Below are positions 32,133-40,478 of a DNA stretch of 64,000 bases, piece by piece. The notes under the pieces are model-generated. The model saw nothing but the letters and a program-made list of their open reading frames with translations, made no database searches and was not told where the DNA came from. The stretch comes from Natronoarchaeum rubrum (lineage in GTDB: Archaea; Halobacteriota; Halobacteria; Halobacteriales; Natronoarchaeaceae): contig NZ_JANHDP010000007.1 in the NCBI RefSeq assembly GCF_024494695.1, positions 62,001 to 126,000 of the forward strand, in the 5' to 3' direction. Position numbers and translations under genes: made by a program. Position 1 is the stretch's first letter; every line of letters starts with the position of its first letter.

Positions 32133-33449
32133 ATGACCAGCGAGTCGCAGGCCGAAGCGGGTACGGCCGAGAGCCAGGGGCCGGTCGAGATCGACGAGGA
32201 GATGGCCCGGCACCTGGAGAACAAGCGCGAGGAACTGTTCGAGAAGCTCGGCATCCGCGACGGCTTCCCCCAGGAGGTCCTCGACGAAGCCGAGGCCCGG
32301 ACCGAGGGAATCCAGCAGGAGATCGCCGACGAGGTCGACGAGCGCGACGATCTGCGGGAGATGACGACCTGGACCGTCGACCCGATCGACGCCCAGGACT
32401 TCGACGACGCCATCTCGATCGAGGAGCGCGACGACGAGTACGTGCTGTGGGTCCACATCGCCGACGTGACCCACTACGTCAACCCCGACACCGCGATGTG
32501 GGACGAGGCCGTCGAGCGGGGCAACACCGTCTACCTGCCGGGGTACACGATCCACATGCTCCCGCCGGTGCTCGCCGAGACCGTCTGCTCGCTCGTCCCG
32601 AACGAGGACCGGCTCGCCCACACCGTCGAGATGCACCTCGACAAGGAGACGCTGGGCTACGACGAGATCGAGATCTACAAGTCGGTGATCCGCAGCGACG
32701 CGCGGCTCACCTACTCGGAGGCCGAGAACCTGCTTGACGAGCCGGAATCGGCCGACGACCTGCTGGAGGATCAGGACGTCGACCTCGCCGAGAAGTGCGA
32801 GCTCGTCTGGGAGGTCGCCGACCGGATGCACGAACAGCGCAAGGAGGAGGGCTCGCTCGTGCTCAACCCCGCCCGCGACCGCGCCCACACGATCATCGAG
32901 GAGTGCATGCTCAAGGCCAACAAGGCCGTCACGCACAAGCTCATGTGGGACCGCGGCGTCGAGGCGATGTACCGCGTCCACCCCCAGCCCAGTCCCGACG
33001 AGTGGGACGAGGCGCTCCGCGAGATTCAGGAACTCGACGGCGTGTCGATCCCCGCCGACTCGTGGGACGACCCGCGCAAGGCCGTCAACGCCACCTTAGA
33101 GGAGGCGCCGGGGCGCCAGCTCGACAAGATCCAGTGGGCCGTGATGAAGGTGATGCCCCGCGCGAAGTACATGAACGACCCGTTCGGCGGCCACCACGCG
33201 CTGAACTTCGAGATCTACGGCCACTTCACCAGCCCGATCCGCCGCCTGTCGGACCTGATCAACCACTGGATCGTCTACACGAACGACGTGCCGGAGGATC
33301 TGGTGGCGCTGTGCGATCACGCCTCCGACCAGCAGAAAGACGCCGAGCAGTGCGAGCGCGAGTACAAGGACTTCCTTCAGGAGGTCGGCCTCGACCCCAG
33401 CGCGGTGAACAACCGCGGCATCGAGATCGTCGACGAGGACGACGAGTAG
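32133..33449 (+). CDS. RNB-domain 3'-5' exoribonuclease
   Basis: A 438-residue RNase II/R-family enzyme reduced to the catalytic RNB domain. The magnesium-binding aspartates are in [20 protein letters not shown] (about 87-106). [28 protein letters not shown] near the end is the family's terminal signature. Cold-shock and S1 RNA-binding domains of bacterial RNase R (about 800 residues) are absent. Haloarchaea lack the archaeal exosome, and this RNase R-like protein is the presumed main 3'-5' RNA degrader. An N-terminal acidic helix precedes the domain. Confidence 0.93.
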   Translation: MTSESQAEAGTAESQGPVEIDEEMARHLENKREELFEKLGIRDGFPQEVLDEAEARTEGIQQEIADEVDERDDLREMTTWTVDPIDAQDFDDAISIEERDDEYVLWVHIADVTHYVNPDTAMWDEAVERGNTVYLPGYTIHMLPPVLAETVCSLVPNEDRLAHTVEMHLDKETLGYDEIEIYKSVIRSDARLTYSEAENLLDEPESADDLLEDQDVDLAEKCELVWEVADRMHEQRKEEGSLVLNPARDRAHTIIEECMLKANKAVTHKLMWDRGVEAMYRVHPQPSPDEWDEALREIQELDGVSIPADSWDDPRKAVNATLEEAPGRQLDKIQWAVMKVMPRAKYMNDPFGGHHALNFEIYGHFTSPIRRLSDLINHWIVYTNDVPEDLVALCDHASDQQKDAEQCEREYKDFLQEVGLDPSAVNNRGIEIVDEDDE

Positions 33450-33474
33450 GTTCGACCGACCAAGAACGTCGGCG

Positions 33475-34785
33475 CTACTCCTCCTCGCCGTTTCGGAAGA
33501 ACTCCGCGACCTCGAACGGCTCGGACTCGCCCTCGACTGCGATCACGTCCAGCGCCGTCACTTCGGCGTCGACGCCGAGCAACCCCGCCAGACTCGGATC
33601 GGTCCGGCCGTCGTCGCCGCTGACCAGTTCCTTGACGTACAGGCCGCCCTCGCCGTGGAGTTCGAGCGTGCCGTGGCGGTCGTCGTCGAGATCGCCCTCG
33701 ATCTCGTAGACGTCGCGCGTTCGGGTCAGGCTGGCTCGCCGGTGGTCGACGCGCTGGGGCGTGTGCTGGTCGACCGTCGTCCCCTCGAGTTCGTCGAGCG
33801 CCTCGGCGAGCGCGGCGTCCGCGACCGGCTCGTCGAACTCGACGTCCATCCGGTAGGTCTTGCTCGCGTCGTGTTCCTTCACGCGCTCGACCATCTCGTG
33901 GGTTGCGAGTCGCAGCCCCTCTACCTCGACGGCGCCGTCGGCGGCGTCGTTGATCTCGGCTTCCAGCGCTTCGGCGTCCGGCTCGCGGCGTCGCGGTTCC
34001 TTGACCTCGGCGACGAACGGGCGGCCGGTGCCCAACATCAGCGCGTCGACGTCCTCGCGGCCGGCGCCGTGGAAGACGGCTTCGTCGCCGTCCATCGCGT
34101 CCTCGACGTGGGGCGCGACGTACCCCTCGACGCTGTCGTCGTAGAGGTACCCGCTGCCGCCGCAGTGATCGCAGTCCTCCTCGCCGTCGGGGGCCAGTTG
34201 CTTCCCGCTGCCGCCACACTCCCGACAGGGCCACTCGGTCTGGGGGATGTCCCGCTCCAGCTTTCGGTACCGGCCGTAGACGAACGCGGGGTTGACCTGG
34301 AACTCGACGTCGCCCTCGCGTTCGAGATTGAGCAGAGCCAGCACGTCGGGCCGGTCGAAATCGACCTCGCTGTCGGTCAGCCGGCCGACGCGCTTGCCGA
34401 CCTCGCGGTTGAACGCCGACTTGAACAGCTCGCCGGCGTCCTCGTCCATGCCGGCCTCCTCGCGCAGCAACACGTCGTTTTCCTCGATCAGCGGCGGCAC
34501 GCGCGTCCCGACCTGATAGGTGTCGAACGCGACGCCCTCGGCGGCCTCGGCGACGTGTTCGGCCCACTCGTCGTACCGGCCGCAGTGGCCTTCACAGACC
34601 CAGCACTCCTCGGGGTCGGTCGACTCGTAGGGGTCGTCATCTTCCAGCGCGACGGTCGTCCGCAGGGCGCGCCCGCGCTGGGCGTTCGTCAGCCCGAAGC
34701 TCCGGTCGGCAAAGGGCCGGCCGAGGCAGGCGTCGCAGATCGGCCCCGACTCCAGCAGCGCCCGGGCCCGCTCGGTGAGGTTCAT
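33475..34785 (-). CDS. pus10: tRNA pseudouridine synthase Pus10
   Basis: A 436-residue Pus10, which makes pseudouridine 54 and 55 in archaeal tRNAs. The N-terminal THUMP-containing part has the zinc cysteines CDACLGRPF and CWVCEGHC. A further zinc-like pair, CRECGGSG and CDHCGGSG, sits at about 203-228. The catalytic Asp is in [18 protein letters not shown] (about 260), followed by AEVKEPRRR. The start at 34785 ([11 protein letters not shown]) precedes the first zinc motif. The gene is divergent from trmY, whose product modifies the same pseudouridine. Confidence 0.95.
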   Translation of the reverse strand: MNLTERARALLESGPICDACLGRPFADRSFGLTNAQRGRALRTTVALEDDDPYESTDPEECWVCEGHCGRYDEWAEHVAEAAEGVAFDTYQVGTRVPPLIEENDVLLREEAGMDEDAGELFKSAFNREVGKRVGRLTDSEVDFDRPDVLALLNLEREGDVEFQVNPAFVYGRYRKLERDIPQTEWPCRECGGSGKQLAPDGEEDCDHCGGSGYLYDDSVEGYVAPHVEDAMDGDEAVFHGAGREDVDALMLGTGRPFVAEVKEPRRREPDAEALEAEINDAADGAVEVEGLRLATHEMVERVKEHDASKTYRMDVEFDEPVADAALAEALDELEGTTVDQHTPQRVDHRRASLTRTRDVYEIEGDLDDDRHGTLELHGEGGLYVKELVSGDDGRTDPSLAGLLGVDAEVTALDVIAVEGESEPFEVAEFFRNGEEE

Positions 34786-34935
34786 GGCCGAGAACAGTCG
34801 CGGCGGGGTCAATTGCCTTGCGGTGTGGGGGCTGTATCGGCGCCCGCCCAGCGGCGTCGCGCGGCCGACCACTCACTGTGCGGTCGCCGCGACCGATCCG
34901 ACGCCACTATGCCCGCCGGCGTCCGAGTCGGTCGC

Positions 34936-35526
34936 ATGCGCCAGTTCATCGTGCTCGGGCACGACGTCCCCACGGAGCCCGACTTCTCGCTCGACGACAT
35001 CGCGGGCGGTGCCGGCCGCCTCGACGTGCTCTGCCGGTGTGTCAACTCCGCCTTTTTCCTCTCGCACGCGATTCGGGAGGACGTCCGCGCCCACCTCGTC
35101 TTGGGCGACGAGTTCACCGTCACGTTCGAGGGGTCGGACCTCAGACGACTCAACCCCGACGAGCGCTCGACGGCCGCGCTCGTCCGCAACGCCCTCGACG
35201 AGCGCGAGGAGGCGATCGGTCACGTTCCGGTCGAGACCTCTCCCGGCGTCTCGCTGACCCGACGCGGCTTCGAGCCGCTGCTGCAGTCGGTCGAGGGGAC
35301 CGTCGTCCAGCTCCACGAGGACGGCGATCCGGTCGTCGAGGTCGAGCCGCCCGAGAATCCGATCTTCGTGCTCTCGGACCACAACGACTTCACCGACGGC
35401 GAAGCCGAACTGCTCGCCGATGCCGCCGACCGGCGCGTGCGGCTGGGTCCCGAGCGCCTGCACGCCGACCACGCGATCACGGTCGCGCACAACTACCTCG
35501 ACACCGACGGGTTCGAGACCTACTGA
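34936..35526 (+). CDS. trmY: tRNA pseudouridine(54) N1-methyltransferase TrmY
   Basis: A 196-residue SPOUT methyltransferase. It methylates N1 of pseudouridine 54 in archaeal tRNAs using S-adenosylmethionine. [43 protein letters not shown] is the family N-terminus, and [14 protein letters not shown] forms part of the knotted SAM site. It shares the intergenic region with pus10, which makes its substrate. Functional linkage is strong. Confidence 0.94.
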   Translation: MRQFIVLGHDVPTEPDFSLDDIAGGAGRLDVLCRCVNSAFFLSHAIREDVRAHLVLGDEFTVTFEGSDLRRLNPDERSTAALVRNALDEREEAIGHVPVETSPGVSLTRRGFEPLLQSVEGTVVQLHEDGDPVVEVEPPENPIFVLSDHNDFTDGEAELLADAADRRVRLGPERLHADHAITVAHNYLDTDGFETY

Positions 35527-35550
35527 TCGCCGGACGCCGTTCCGCAACCG

Positions 35551-35558
35551 TTAAAAAT
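35551..35558 (+). promoter_or_regulatory. TATA box of tRNA-Pro
   Basis: TTAAAAAT is centred about 27 bases upstream of the first tRNA base (35582), the strongest TATA-like sequence in this area. Confidence 0.6.
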
Positions 35559-35581
35559 GACCCCGGCTTTGGTTCTATTGC

Positions 35582-35654
35582 GGGCCGGTGGGGTAGCTTG
35601 GTATCCTTCGGCCTTCGGGTGGCCGTAACCGCGATTCGAATTCGCGCCGGCCCA
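35582..35654 (+). tRNA. tRNA-Pro(CGG)
   Basis: The 73-base tRNA folds with acceptor GGGCCGG/CCGGCCC, discriminator A, D arm with AGCTTGGTA loop, anticodon stem CGGCC/GGCCG with loop TTCGGGT (anticodon CGG), and T stem CGCGA/TCGCG with loop TTCGAAT. CCA is not encoded, as usual. No intron is seen. Parts of its 3' half recur three times downstream (see repeats). Confidence 0.95.
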
Positions 35655-35917
35655 CTACCTTTCCCGCATTCTATCTTCCCGAGCACCGCGTAGCGTGTGC
35701 GAGGAACTCTGAATGCGGGAAGTCGTTCACCCGAGCGAATTCGAGCCAGCAAGTCGCAGCGCGCGAACGAAGTGAGCGCGACCGTCTTGCCCAGTTCGAA
35801 TTCGCGCCGGCCCACTTTTCCCCCACTTTCGTTCTTCGTAGCGATAGCCTTCGGGTGGCCGTAACCGCGTTCTCGTGAGCGACCGTCCCGGCAAGTTCAA
35901 ATTCACGCCGACCTACT
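35635..35917 (+). repeat. partial tRNA-Pro copies downstream of the tRNA gene (possible att remnants)
   Basis: The last 20 tRNA bases plus two (35635-35656) recur exactly at 35795-35816, 160 bases away, and with four changes at 35896-35917. In addition 23 bases of the anticodon arm (35611-35633) recur exactly at 35847-35869. None of the copies folds as a full tRNA. An 11-bp inverted repeat (TTCCCGCATTC at 35661, complement at 35711) lies between the first two. This fills the 326-base gap to the next gene and suggests past integration or tRNA duplication. Confidence 0.8.
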
Positions 35918-35980
35918 TTCTGACCTCTTAGTCTCCCCAGCGACAGCTACCGTCGCGTCGCAACAGCGAAAAACGAGTCG

Positions 35981-36208
35981 TCAGTCTCTGAGCCGTACGG
36001 TCCCGCCGCCGGCGGTGGCGACGTGCTCCGGCGCCAGCGGGTACGCGTCGCGCTGTCCCTCCATCCAGCCGAGCTTGCTCGCCACCGCGTCGAGGGCGCC
36101 CGGCTCCGGGCGGACGAACAGCCGGTCGCCGTCGCTGTCGGTGACGACGCCGACGCGGTCCCCGGCGGCGTCGAGGACGACCGATCCGACTGCGTCGCTG
36201 AGAGTCAT
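35981..36208 (-). CDS. small protein of unknown function
   Basis: A 75-residue acidic protein. The first half (LSDAVGSVVLDAAGDRVGVVTDSDGDRLFVRP) resembles a PRC-barrel strand pattern, and the second half (GALDAVASKLGW... YPLAPEHV) may be a short helix. The assignment is weak. It follows the basic Gln/Arg-rich gene by four bases on the same strand and is probably translated with it, so the two may be functionally linked. Confidence 0.65.
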   Translation of the reverse strand: MTLSDAVGSVVLDAAGDRVGVVTDSDGDRLFVRPEPGALDAVASKLGWMEGQRDAYPLAPEHVATAGGGTVRLRD

Positions 36209-36212
36209 CACG

Positions 36213-37259
36213 TTACTCGGTCGGCTCCTCGCTCGACTCGATGCCCGTGGGTCCCCGGCTCCCGTACTCGCCGCGCTCCGACGACGAACTGCGGCTCGAC
36301 CCGCTCGCGGATTCGATCGGGATTTCGCGCCGCTCGGAACTCTCGCCCGGCGGCCGCGTCTGGGGCGGCTCCTGACGCTGCCGGTTGTTCGGATCGCTTC
36401 GGCGGCCGGGCTGCTCCGACGGGCCGGTCCGACCGCCCGAGCCCCCGCGGCCTGACTGTCTGCGGTCCGGCGACCTGCCCCCCTGTCGACGATCTGTCTG
36501 TCCGCCGGACTGCCCCTTCGTCCCCGGCGGTCGCGACTCTGGCTGTCCGCGCTGCCGACCGGTGGCTTCCGACTGCGTGCCGGACTGCTGTGACGGCTGG
36601 TACCCGCTGCGACGCTGCCCGCCCGTCGGCGGCTGGATGCCGCGCTCGTGCGGCGCGTCCGCACGCTGAAACTCGCCGCCTCCTTGGCTTCGGGTCCCGC
36701 TGTCCCCCTGGCTTCGGGTCCGAGCGGTCTGTTCGCGCGGGCGGCGTCCGGCCATCTGGTTCCTCTCTCGCGACTGCTGGCTGCGCTGACCGGTTTGCTG
36801 TCGAGGCCCCGCCTGCTGGCGCTGCTGGCGCATCTCCTGCGAGATCTGCTCGGTCTGTTGGTCCATCTCGCGGCTCGTCTGCTGGAACTGGTCGGTCATC
36901 TCGGCGCCCGCGCTCGCTGCCTCCTCGACGAACTGCTGCTGGGCGTCCTCCATGGCTGGGAGCATCGAGTTCATCGTGTCGACGTAGCTGCCGATCGCCG
37001 CCTTCGTGAACTCGAAGGCCTGCCGCTGGGCGGCCTGCTGGCTCTCGATTCCGCGGAGCGCAGCCTGTGCGAACGATCGCTGCAGCTCCGCCGTCTGGCG
37101 TATCGCCTGCTGGCCCTGGTCCATCGTGGTCTCCTGGACGTCCATCGCGGTCCGGTAGTCGCCCAGCTCGTTTTCGCTCCCCCGCTCGTCTCGCCGTCGG
37201 TTCGACTCGTCGTGCTGGCGGTTCGCTTCGGGTCGTGGCTGTCGGTTCGAGTCTGTCAT
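36213..37259 (-). CDS. Gln/Arg/Gly-rich, basic, largely disordered protein
   Basis: A 348-residue protein unlike its acidic neighbours. Residues 1-35 are polar. Residues 40-145 are predicted alpha-helical with phasin-like composition (QTAELQRSFAQAALRGIESQ, AFEFTKAAIGSYVDTMNSML). Residues 150-348 are low complexity, rich in Gln, Arg, Gly, Ser and Pro, with few acidic residues until the last 30. The basic charge is odd for a haloarchaeal cytosolic protein and suggests nucleic acid or granule binding. No PHA synthase gene is nearby. Name and function are unknown. Confidence 0.7.
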   Translation of the reverse strand: MTDSNRQPRPEANRQHDESNRRRDERGSENELGDYRTAMDVQETTMDQGQQAIRQTAELQRSFAQAALRGIESQQAAQRQAFEFTKAAIGSYVDTMNSMLPAMEDAQQQFVEEAASAGAEMTDQFQQTSREMDQQTEQISQEMRQQRQQAGPRQQTGQRSQQSRERNQMAGRRPREQTARTRSQGDSGTRSQGGGEFQRADAPHERGIQPPTGGQRRSGYQPSQQSGTQSEATGRQRGQPESRPPGTKGQSGGQTDRRQGGRSPDRRQSGRGGSGGRTGPSEQPGRRSDPNNRQRQEPPQTRPPGESSERREIPIESASGSSRSSSSERGEYGSRGPTGIESSEEPTE

Positions 37260-37525
37260 GGTGAATATCGTCGGCCGTCGGCGGCTGGCGCTGCGACGCC
37301 GACGGCCGTCCGGCTGGTTAGCTGCGTGGAGCCACGAGTATAGTCGGAAGCGACCGTTCAGACGGTTTCGAGCCCGTAGCTGTCGCCTCCCGCTCCGAAA
37401 GTACTCCTTGGCTGGGACGCGGGGGGAACGCCGGTCGCGGGCGCTGGCCGAGCGTCACGACTGGGGCAGCGACCGCTCGTCGGCGGGCAGAAAGACGAGT
37501 AAGAAGAGTTTACGGGGAGACGGCT

Positions 37526-37870
37526 TCAGACGGCCGGCGGCGATTCTCGGGACGGCGTCGGCGGCTCGATGGCGACGTCGCCGCTGGCGTAGACCGTCAC
37601 CCGGTGGTCGTAGAGCCTGAAACTCAGATAGCCGCCGGCACGCGGCGTCCCGTCGGTCCGATCGCGAAACAGCAGGTCGAGCCCGCGAAGGTCGACGCAG
37701 TCGTGGAGTTCCTCTCGCATCACGGAGGCGTCCGCTCCGAGGACGTCCGCGAGGGCGTGGGCGACGGTCGTGCTCAGCTTCGCGGGGCCGTCCTCGTCGT
37801 GGTACGCCCAGAATACGTTCCCCCTGTCGGTGCCCGCCTGCGTTTTCGGTTCGGTCGCGTTGCGTTGCAT
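37526..37870 (-). CDS. HalOD1 output-domain protein
   Basis: A 114-residue stand-alone HalOD1 domain, a small module found mainly in haloarchaea and often attached to sensor proteins. The core (about 28-105) reads LSTTVAHALADVLGAD, CVDLRGLDLLFRD and GGYLSFRLYDHRVTVYASGDVAIE. Role is unknown, probably signalling output. The frame extends far upstream as an unbroken open frame, but the ATG at 37870 is the only start that keeps HalOD1-type length. A 204-base AT-rich gap upstream probably holds its promoter and that of the NUDIX gene. Confidence 0.8.
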   Translation of the reverse strand: MQRNATEPKTQAGTDRGNVFWAYHDEDGPAKLSTTVAHALADVLGADASVMREELHDCVDLRGLDLLFRDRTDGTPRAGGYLSFRLYDHRVTVYASGDVAIEPPTPSRESPPAV

Positions 37871-38074
37871 GGGTCGGAAGTAACTACGCCTTACTGACGC
37901 GGCGAGCCGGAAAAGTGTATCTACTATTATCAATCTGTGGACTATACGTGGCAGAACCAGTCGAACGTCGGAAATGTGCGAGTAAATAACTGGTAAGAAT
38001 TTCGACCATTTCCACCACGACTGGCCGACCGGCTGTCGTGAGGCTTTTCGAGGTGGCGCCGAAACGCTCGCTCG

Positions 38075-38623
38075 ATGGCCGAAGACGATCTCCGATGGGA
38101 GACGCTCGACTCGCAGACCGCCTACTCCTGTCCCGGATTCGACGTCGTGACCGACGATGTCCGCTTCCCTGACGGCACCGAGGACGAGTACGACTACCTC
38201 TCCGAGCCGCCCGCGGTCGTGATCCTCCCGTTCACGCCCGACGAGGAGGTCGTCGTCATCGAGGAGTGGCGTCAGGCCGTCGATCGGATCAACCGCGGCC
38301 TGCCCGTCGGCGGCGTCGAGCCCGACGACGAGTCGCTGGCGGCGGCGGCCCGCCGCGAACTCCGCGAGGAGACCGGTTACGAGGCCGAATCGGTGAGCCA
38401 GATGACGACCGTCGAACCGGCCAACGGCATCGCCGACTCGGTGCTGCACTTCTTCGTCGCCCGCGACTGCCGACCCACGGCTGCACAGGACCTCGACCAC
38501 AACGAGAGCATCCGGACGGACACCACCTCGTTCGAGGAGCTCCGCGCGGCCGTCGCTGCGGACGACGTTCGGGACGGCCGGACCGCGCTGGGCGTGCTCT
38601 ACTACGAACTCGTCGAGGACTGA
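38075..38623 (+). CDS. NUDIX hydrolase (ADP-ribose pyrophosphatase-like)
   Basis: A 182-residue NUDIX enzyme with an intact box GGVEPDDESLAAAARRELREETGYE (residues about 76-100), preceded by VVVIEEWRQAVDR as in ADP-ribose pyrophosphatases. It should hydrolyse a nucleoside diphosphate linked to another moiety using Mg2+. The exact substrate is unknown. It lies 45 bases upstream of tgtA, on the same strand. Confidence 0.9.
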   Translation: MAEDDLRWETLDSQTAYSCPGFDVVTDDVRFPDGTEDEYDYLSEPPAVVILPFTPDEEVVVIEEWRQAVDRINRGLPVGGVEPDDESLAAAARRELREETGYEAESVSQMTTVEPANGIADSVLHFFVARDCRPTAAQDLDHNESIRTDTTSFEELRAAVAADDVRDGRTALGVLYYELVED

Positions 38624-38668
38624 CGCCGGAACGGAATCCTTACCCTCGCGCCGGTCCACGCTCCGGTA

Positions 38669-40144
38669 ATGCGAGAGCACTTCGAGCTCCGGGACGCCGA
38701 CGCGGCCGGCCGGATCGGCCGGCTGACGGTCCCCCGCGCCGACGTCACCGTCGAGACGCCGGTGCTGCTGCCGGTCGTCAACCCCAATCTCCAGACGATC
38801 TCTCCGAAGCGACTCCACGAGGAGTTCGGCGCCGAGATTCTCATCACCAACTCCTACATCATCCACGGCAACGACGAGCTCCGCGAGGAGGCCCTCGATC
38901 GCGGTCTTCACGAGATGCTCGACTTCCCCGGCGCGATCATGACCGACTCCGGCTCCTTCCAGCTCTCGGAGTACGGCGAGATCGACGTCACGACCGACGA
39001 GATCCTCCGATTTCAACACGAGATCGGCTCGGACATCGGGACGCCAGTCGACATTCCGACGCCGCCGGACGTCGACCGAGAGCGCGCCGAAGACGAACTC
39101 GCGACCACGAAAGAGCGCCTCGCCGAAGCCGAAGCGATCGACACCGGCGAGATGCTGGTCAACGCGCCGGTCCAGGGGTCGACGTACCCGGATCTCCGGG
39201 AGGACGCCGCCGCGCACGCCGACGCGACCGACCTCGACGTGTTCCCGGTCGGCGCTGTCGTCCCGCTGATGAACGACTACCGGTACGGCGACATGGTCGA
39301 CGCCGTCGCCGCCGCCAAGCGCGGGCTGGGCGAGGACGCGCCGGTCCACCTCTTTGGTGCCGGCCACCCGATGATGTTCGCGCTCGCGGTCGCGATGGGC
39401 TGTGACCTGTTCGACTCGGCCGCCTACGCGCTGTACGCCCGCGACGGTCGATATCTCACCGTCAGCGGCACCGAGCACCTCGACGAACTCGACTATCTCC
39501 CCTGCTCGTGTCCGGTCTGTACGGAGTTCTCGCCCGACGAACTGCGCGCGCTCGACGACCGCTCCCAGGAGGAGGAACTCGCCGCCCACAACCTCCACGT
39601 CACGTTCCAGGAGATCCGCCGGATCAAGCAGGCGATCCGCGACGGCGACCTGCTGGAGCTGGTCGAGGCTCGCGCCCGCGCCCATCCCGCGATGCTCGAC
39701 GGCTACCGCGCGCTGTGCGATCACGCCGAACAGCTCGAACGCGCCGATCCGGCCTCGAAGAACGCCTTCTTCTACCTCTCTGCCGAGAGCGCTGATCGCC
39801 CCGAAGTCGTTCGTCACCACAAGCGCCTCGACCGGCTCGATCCCGAGGGCGAGGTGCTGTTGACCGAGGGCAACAAGTCCGACAGCTTCGACGAGTCCTG
39901 GCGCGTCGTCCCGCCCTTTGGCCCGTTCCCCCGCGAACTTTCCGAGACGTACCCGCTCACAGCCGAAGTCCCCGACCGCAGGGATCGGCGCGCGCTCGAA
40001 CGCGCGGCCGACGGCGTCGCCCGGCTCGCCGAGTTGAACCCGGACGTCGAGTTCACCGTCGGGCACCGCGGCTGGCACGAGTCCGCACTCGACCGGATTC
40101 CCGAGCGAGTGACGCTCTGGAACCTCTCTGAGCAGTCCCGGTAG
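38669..40144 (+). CDS. tgtA: archaeal tRNA-guanine(15) transglycosylase TgtA
   Basis: A 491-residue enzyme that replaces guanine-15 of tRNA with preQ0, the first step of archaeosine synthesis. The catalytic aspartate lies in [16 protein letters not shown] (about 91-106). The zinc site CSCPVC is at about 279-284. The barrel ends near residue 350, and the C-terminal part belongs to the archaeal TgtA extension (C1 domain). A separate gene for ArcS follows 334 bases later. Length is typical for split haloarchaeal TgtA. Confidence 0.96.
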   Translation: MREHFELRDADAAGRIGRLTVPRADVTVETPVLLPVVNPNLQTISPKRLHEEFGAEILITNSYIIHGNDELREEALDRGLHEMLDFPGAIMTDSGSFQLSEYGEIDVTTDEILRFQHEIGSDIGTPVDIPTPPDVDRERAEDELATTKERLAEAEAIDTGEMLVNAPVQGSTYPDLREDAAAHADATDLDVFPVGAVVPLMNDYRYGDMVDAVAAAKRGLGEDAPVHLFGAGHPMMFALAVAMGCDLFDSAAYALYARDGRYLTVSGTEHLDELDYLPCSCPVCTEFSPDELRALDDRSQEEELAAHNLHVTFQEIRRIKQAIRDGDLLELVEARARAHPAMLDGYRALCDHAEQLERADPASKNAFFYLSAESADRPEVVRHHKRLDRLDPEGEVLLTEGNKSDSFDESWRVVPPFGPFPRELSETYPLTAEVPDRRDRRALERAADGVARLAELNPDVEFTVGHRGWHESALDRIPERVTLWNLSEQSR

Positions 40145-40478
40145 ACCGCCTCTGTTCCGGACGCCCAATCACTACTTCCTGCGCCACACCTTTATCACCG
40201 ATCGAGCGGCCATCCCCGTCGTGACCTGACCGACGCCGCGGGGCAGTTTGCGATTGCGCGGCACGCCGCCCCGCGACATCCGATCCAGGGAGCGTGGACT
40301 CCCGTTCGAGTGCCGCCTGTTCGCTACTTCCCGGCCGGTCTCGACGCCGCCGCGGCATCGAGCGTCGACGCCGTGGCGAACCGGCACATCCACGCCGCTC
40401 GGCATCGGTCGTCGGACGGTAGAGCGCCCGCCGACGGGGACCGACAGCCTCATTCGGTCGCCGCGGCACCTGTGAGGT
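40145..40478. other. 334-base gap between tgtA and arcS
   Basis: No gene is convincing here. A TATA-like CCTTTATC near 40188-40195 could start a transcript that leads into arcS with a long leader, or a small RNA. The rest is GC-rich without clear periodicity, and an antisense open frame of 93 codons is Arg-rich and not credible. Confidence 0.5.

Noticed and set aside
35847..35917. Second complete tRNA-Pro gene
   Set aside because: Only the anticodon arm and a degraded T arm are present; acceptor and D arms are missing and the two parts are separated by unrelated bases.
36213..37259. PHA granule phasin (PhaP) assignment
   Set aside because: Helical part is similar in composition, but no phaC, phaE or AbrB-type regulator is adjacent and the long basic tail is atypical.
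37526..40168. An 880-codon open frame antisense to tgtA
   Set aside because: It is a shadow of tgtA and the NUDIX gene in GC-rich DNA; only its last 114 codons (HalOD1) have family identity and normal acidic composition.
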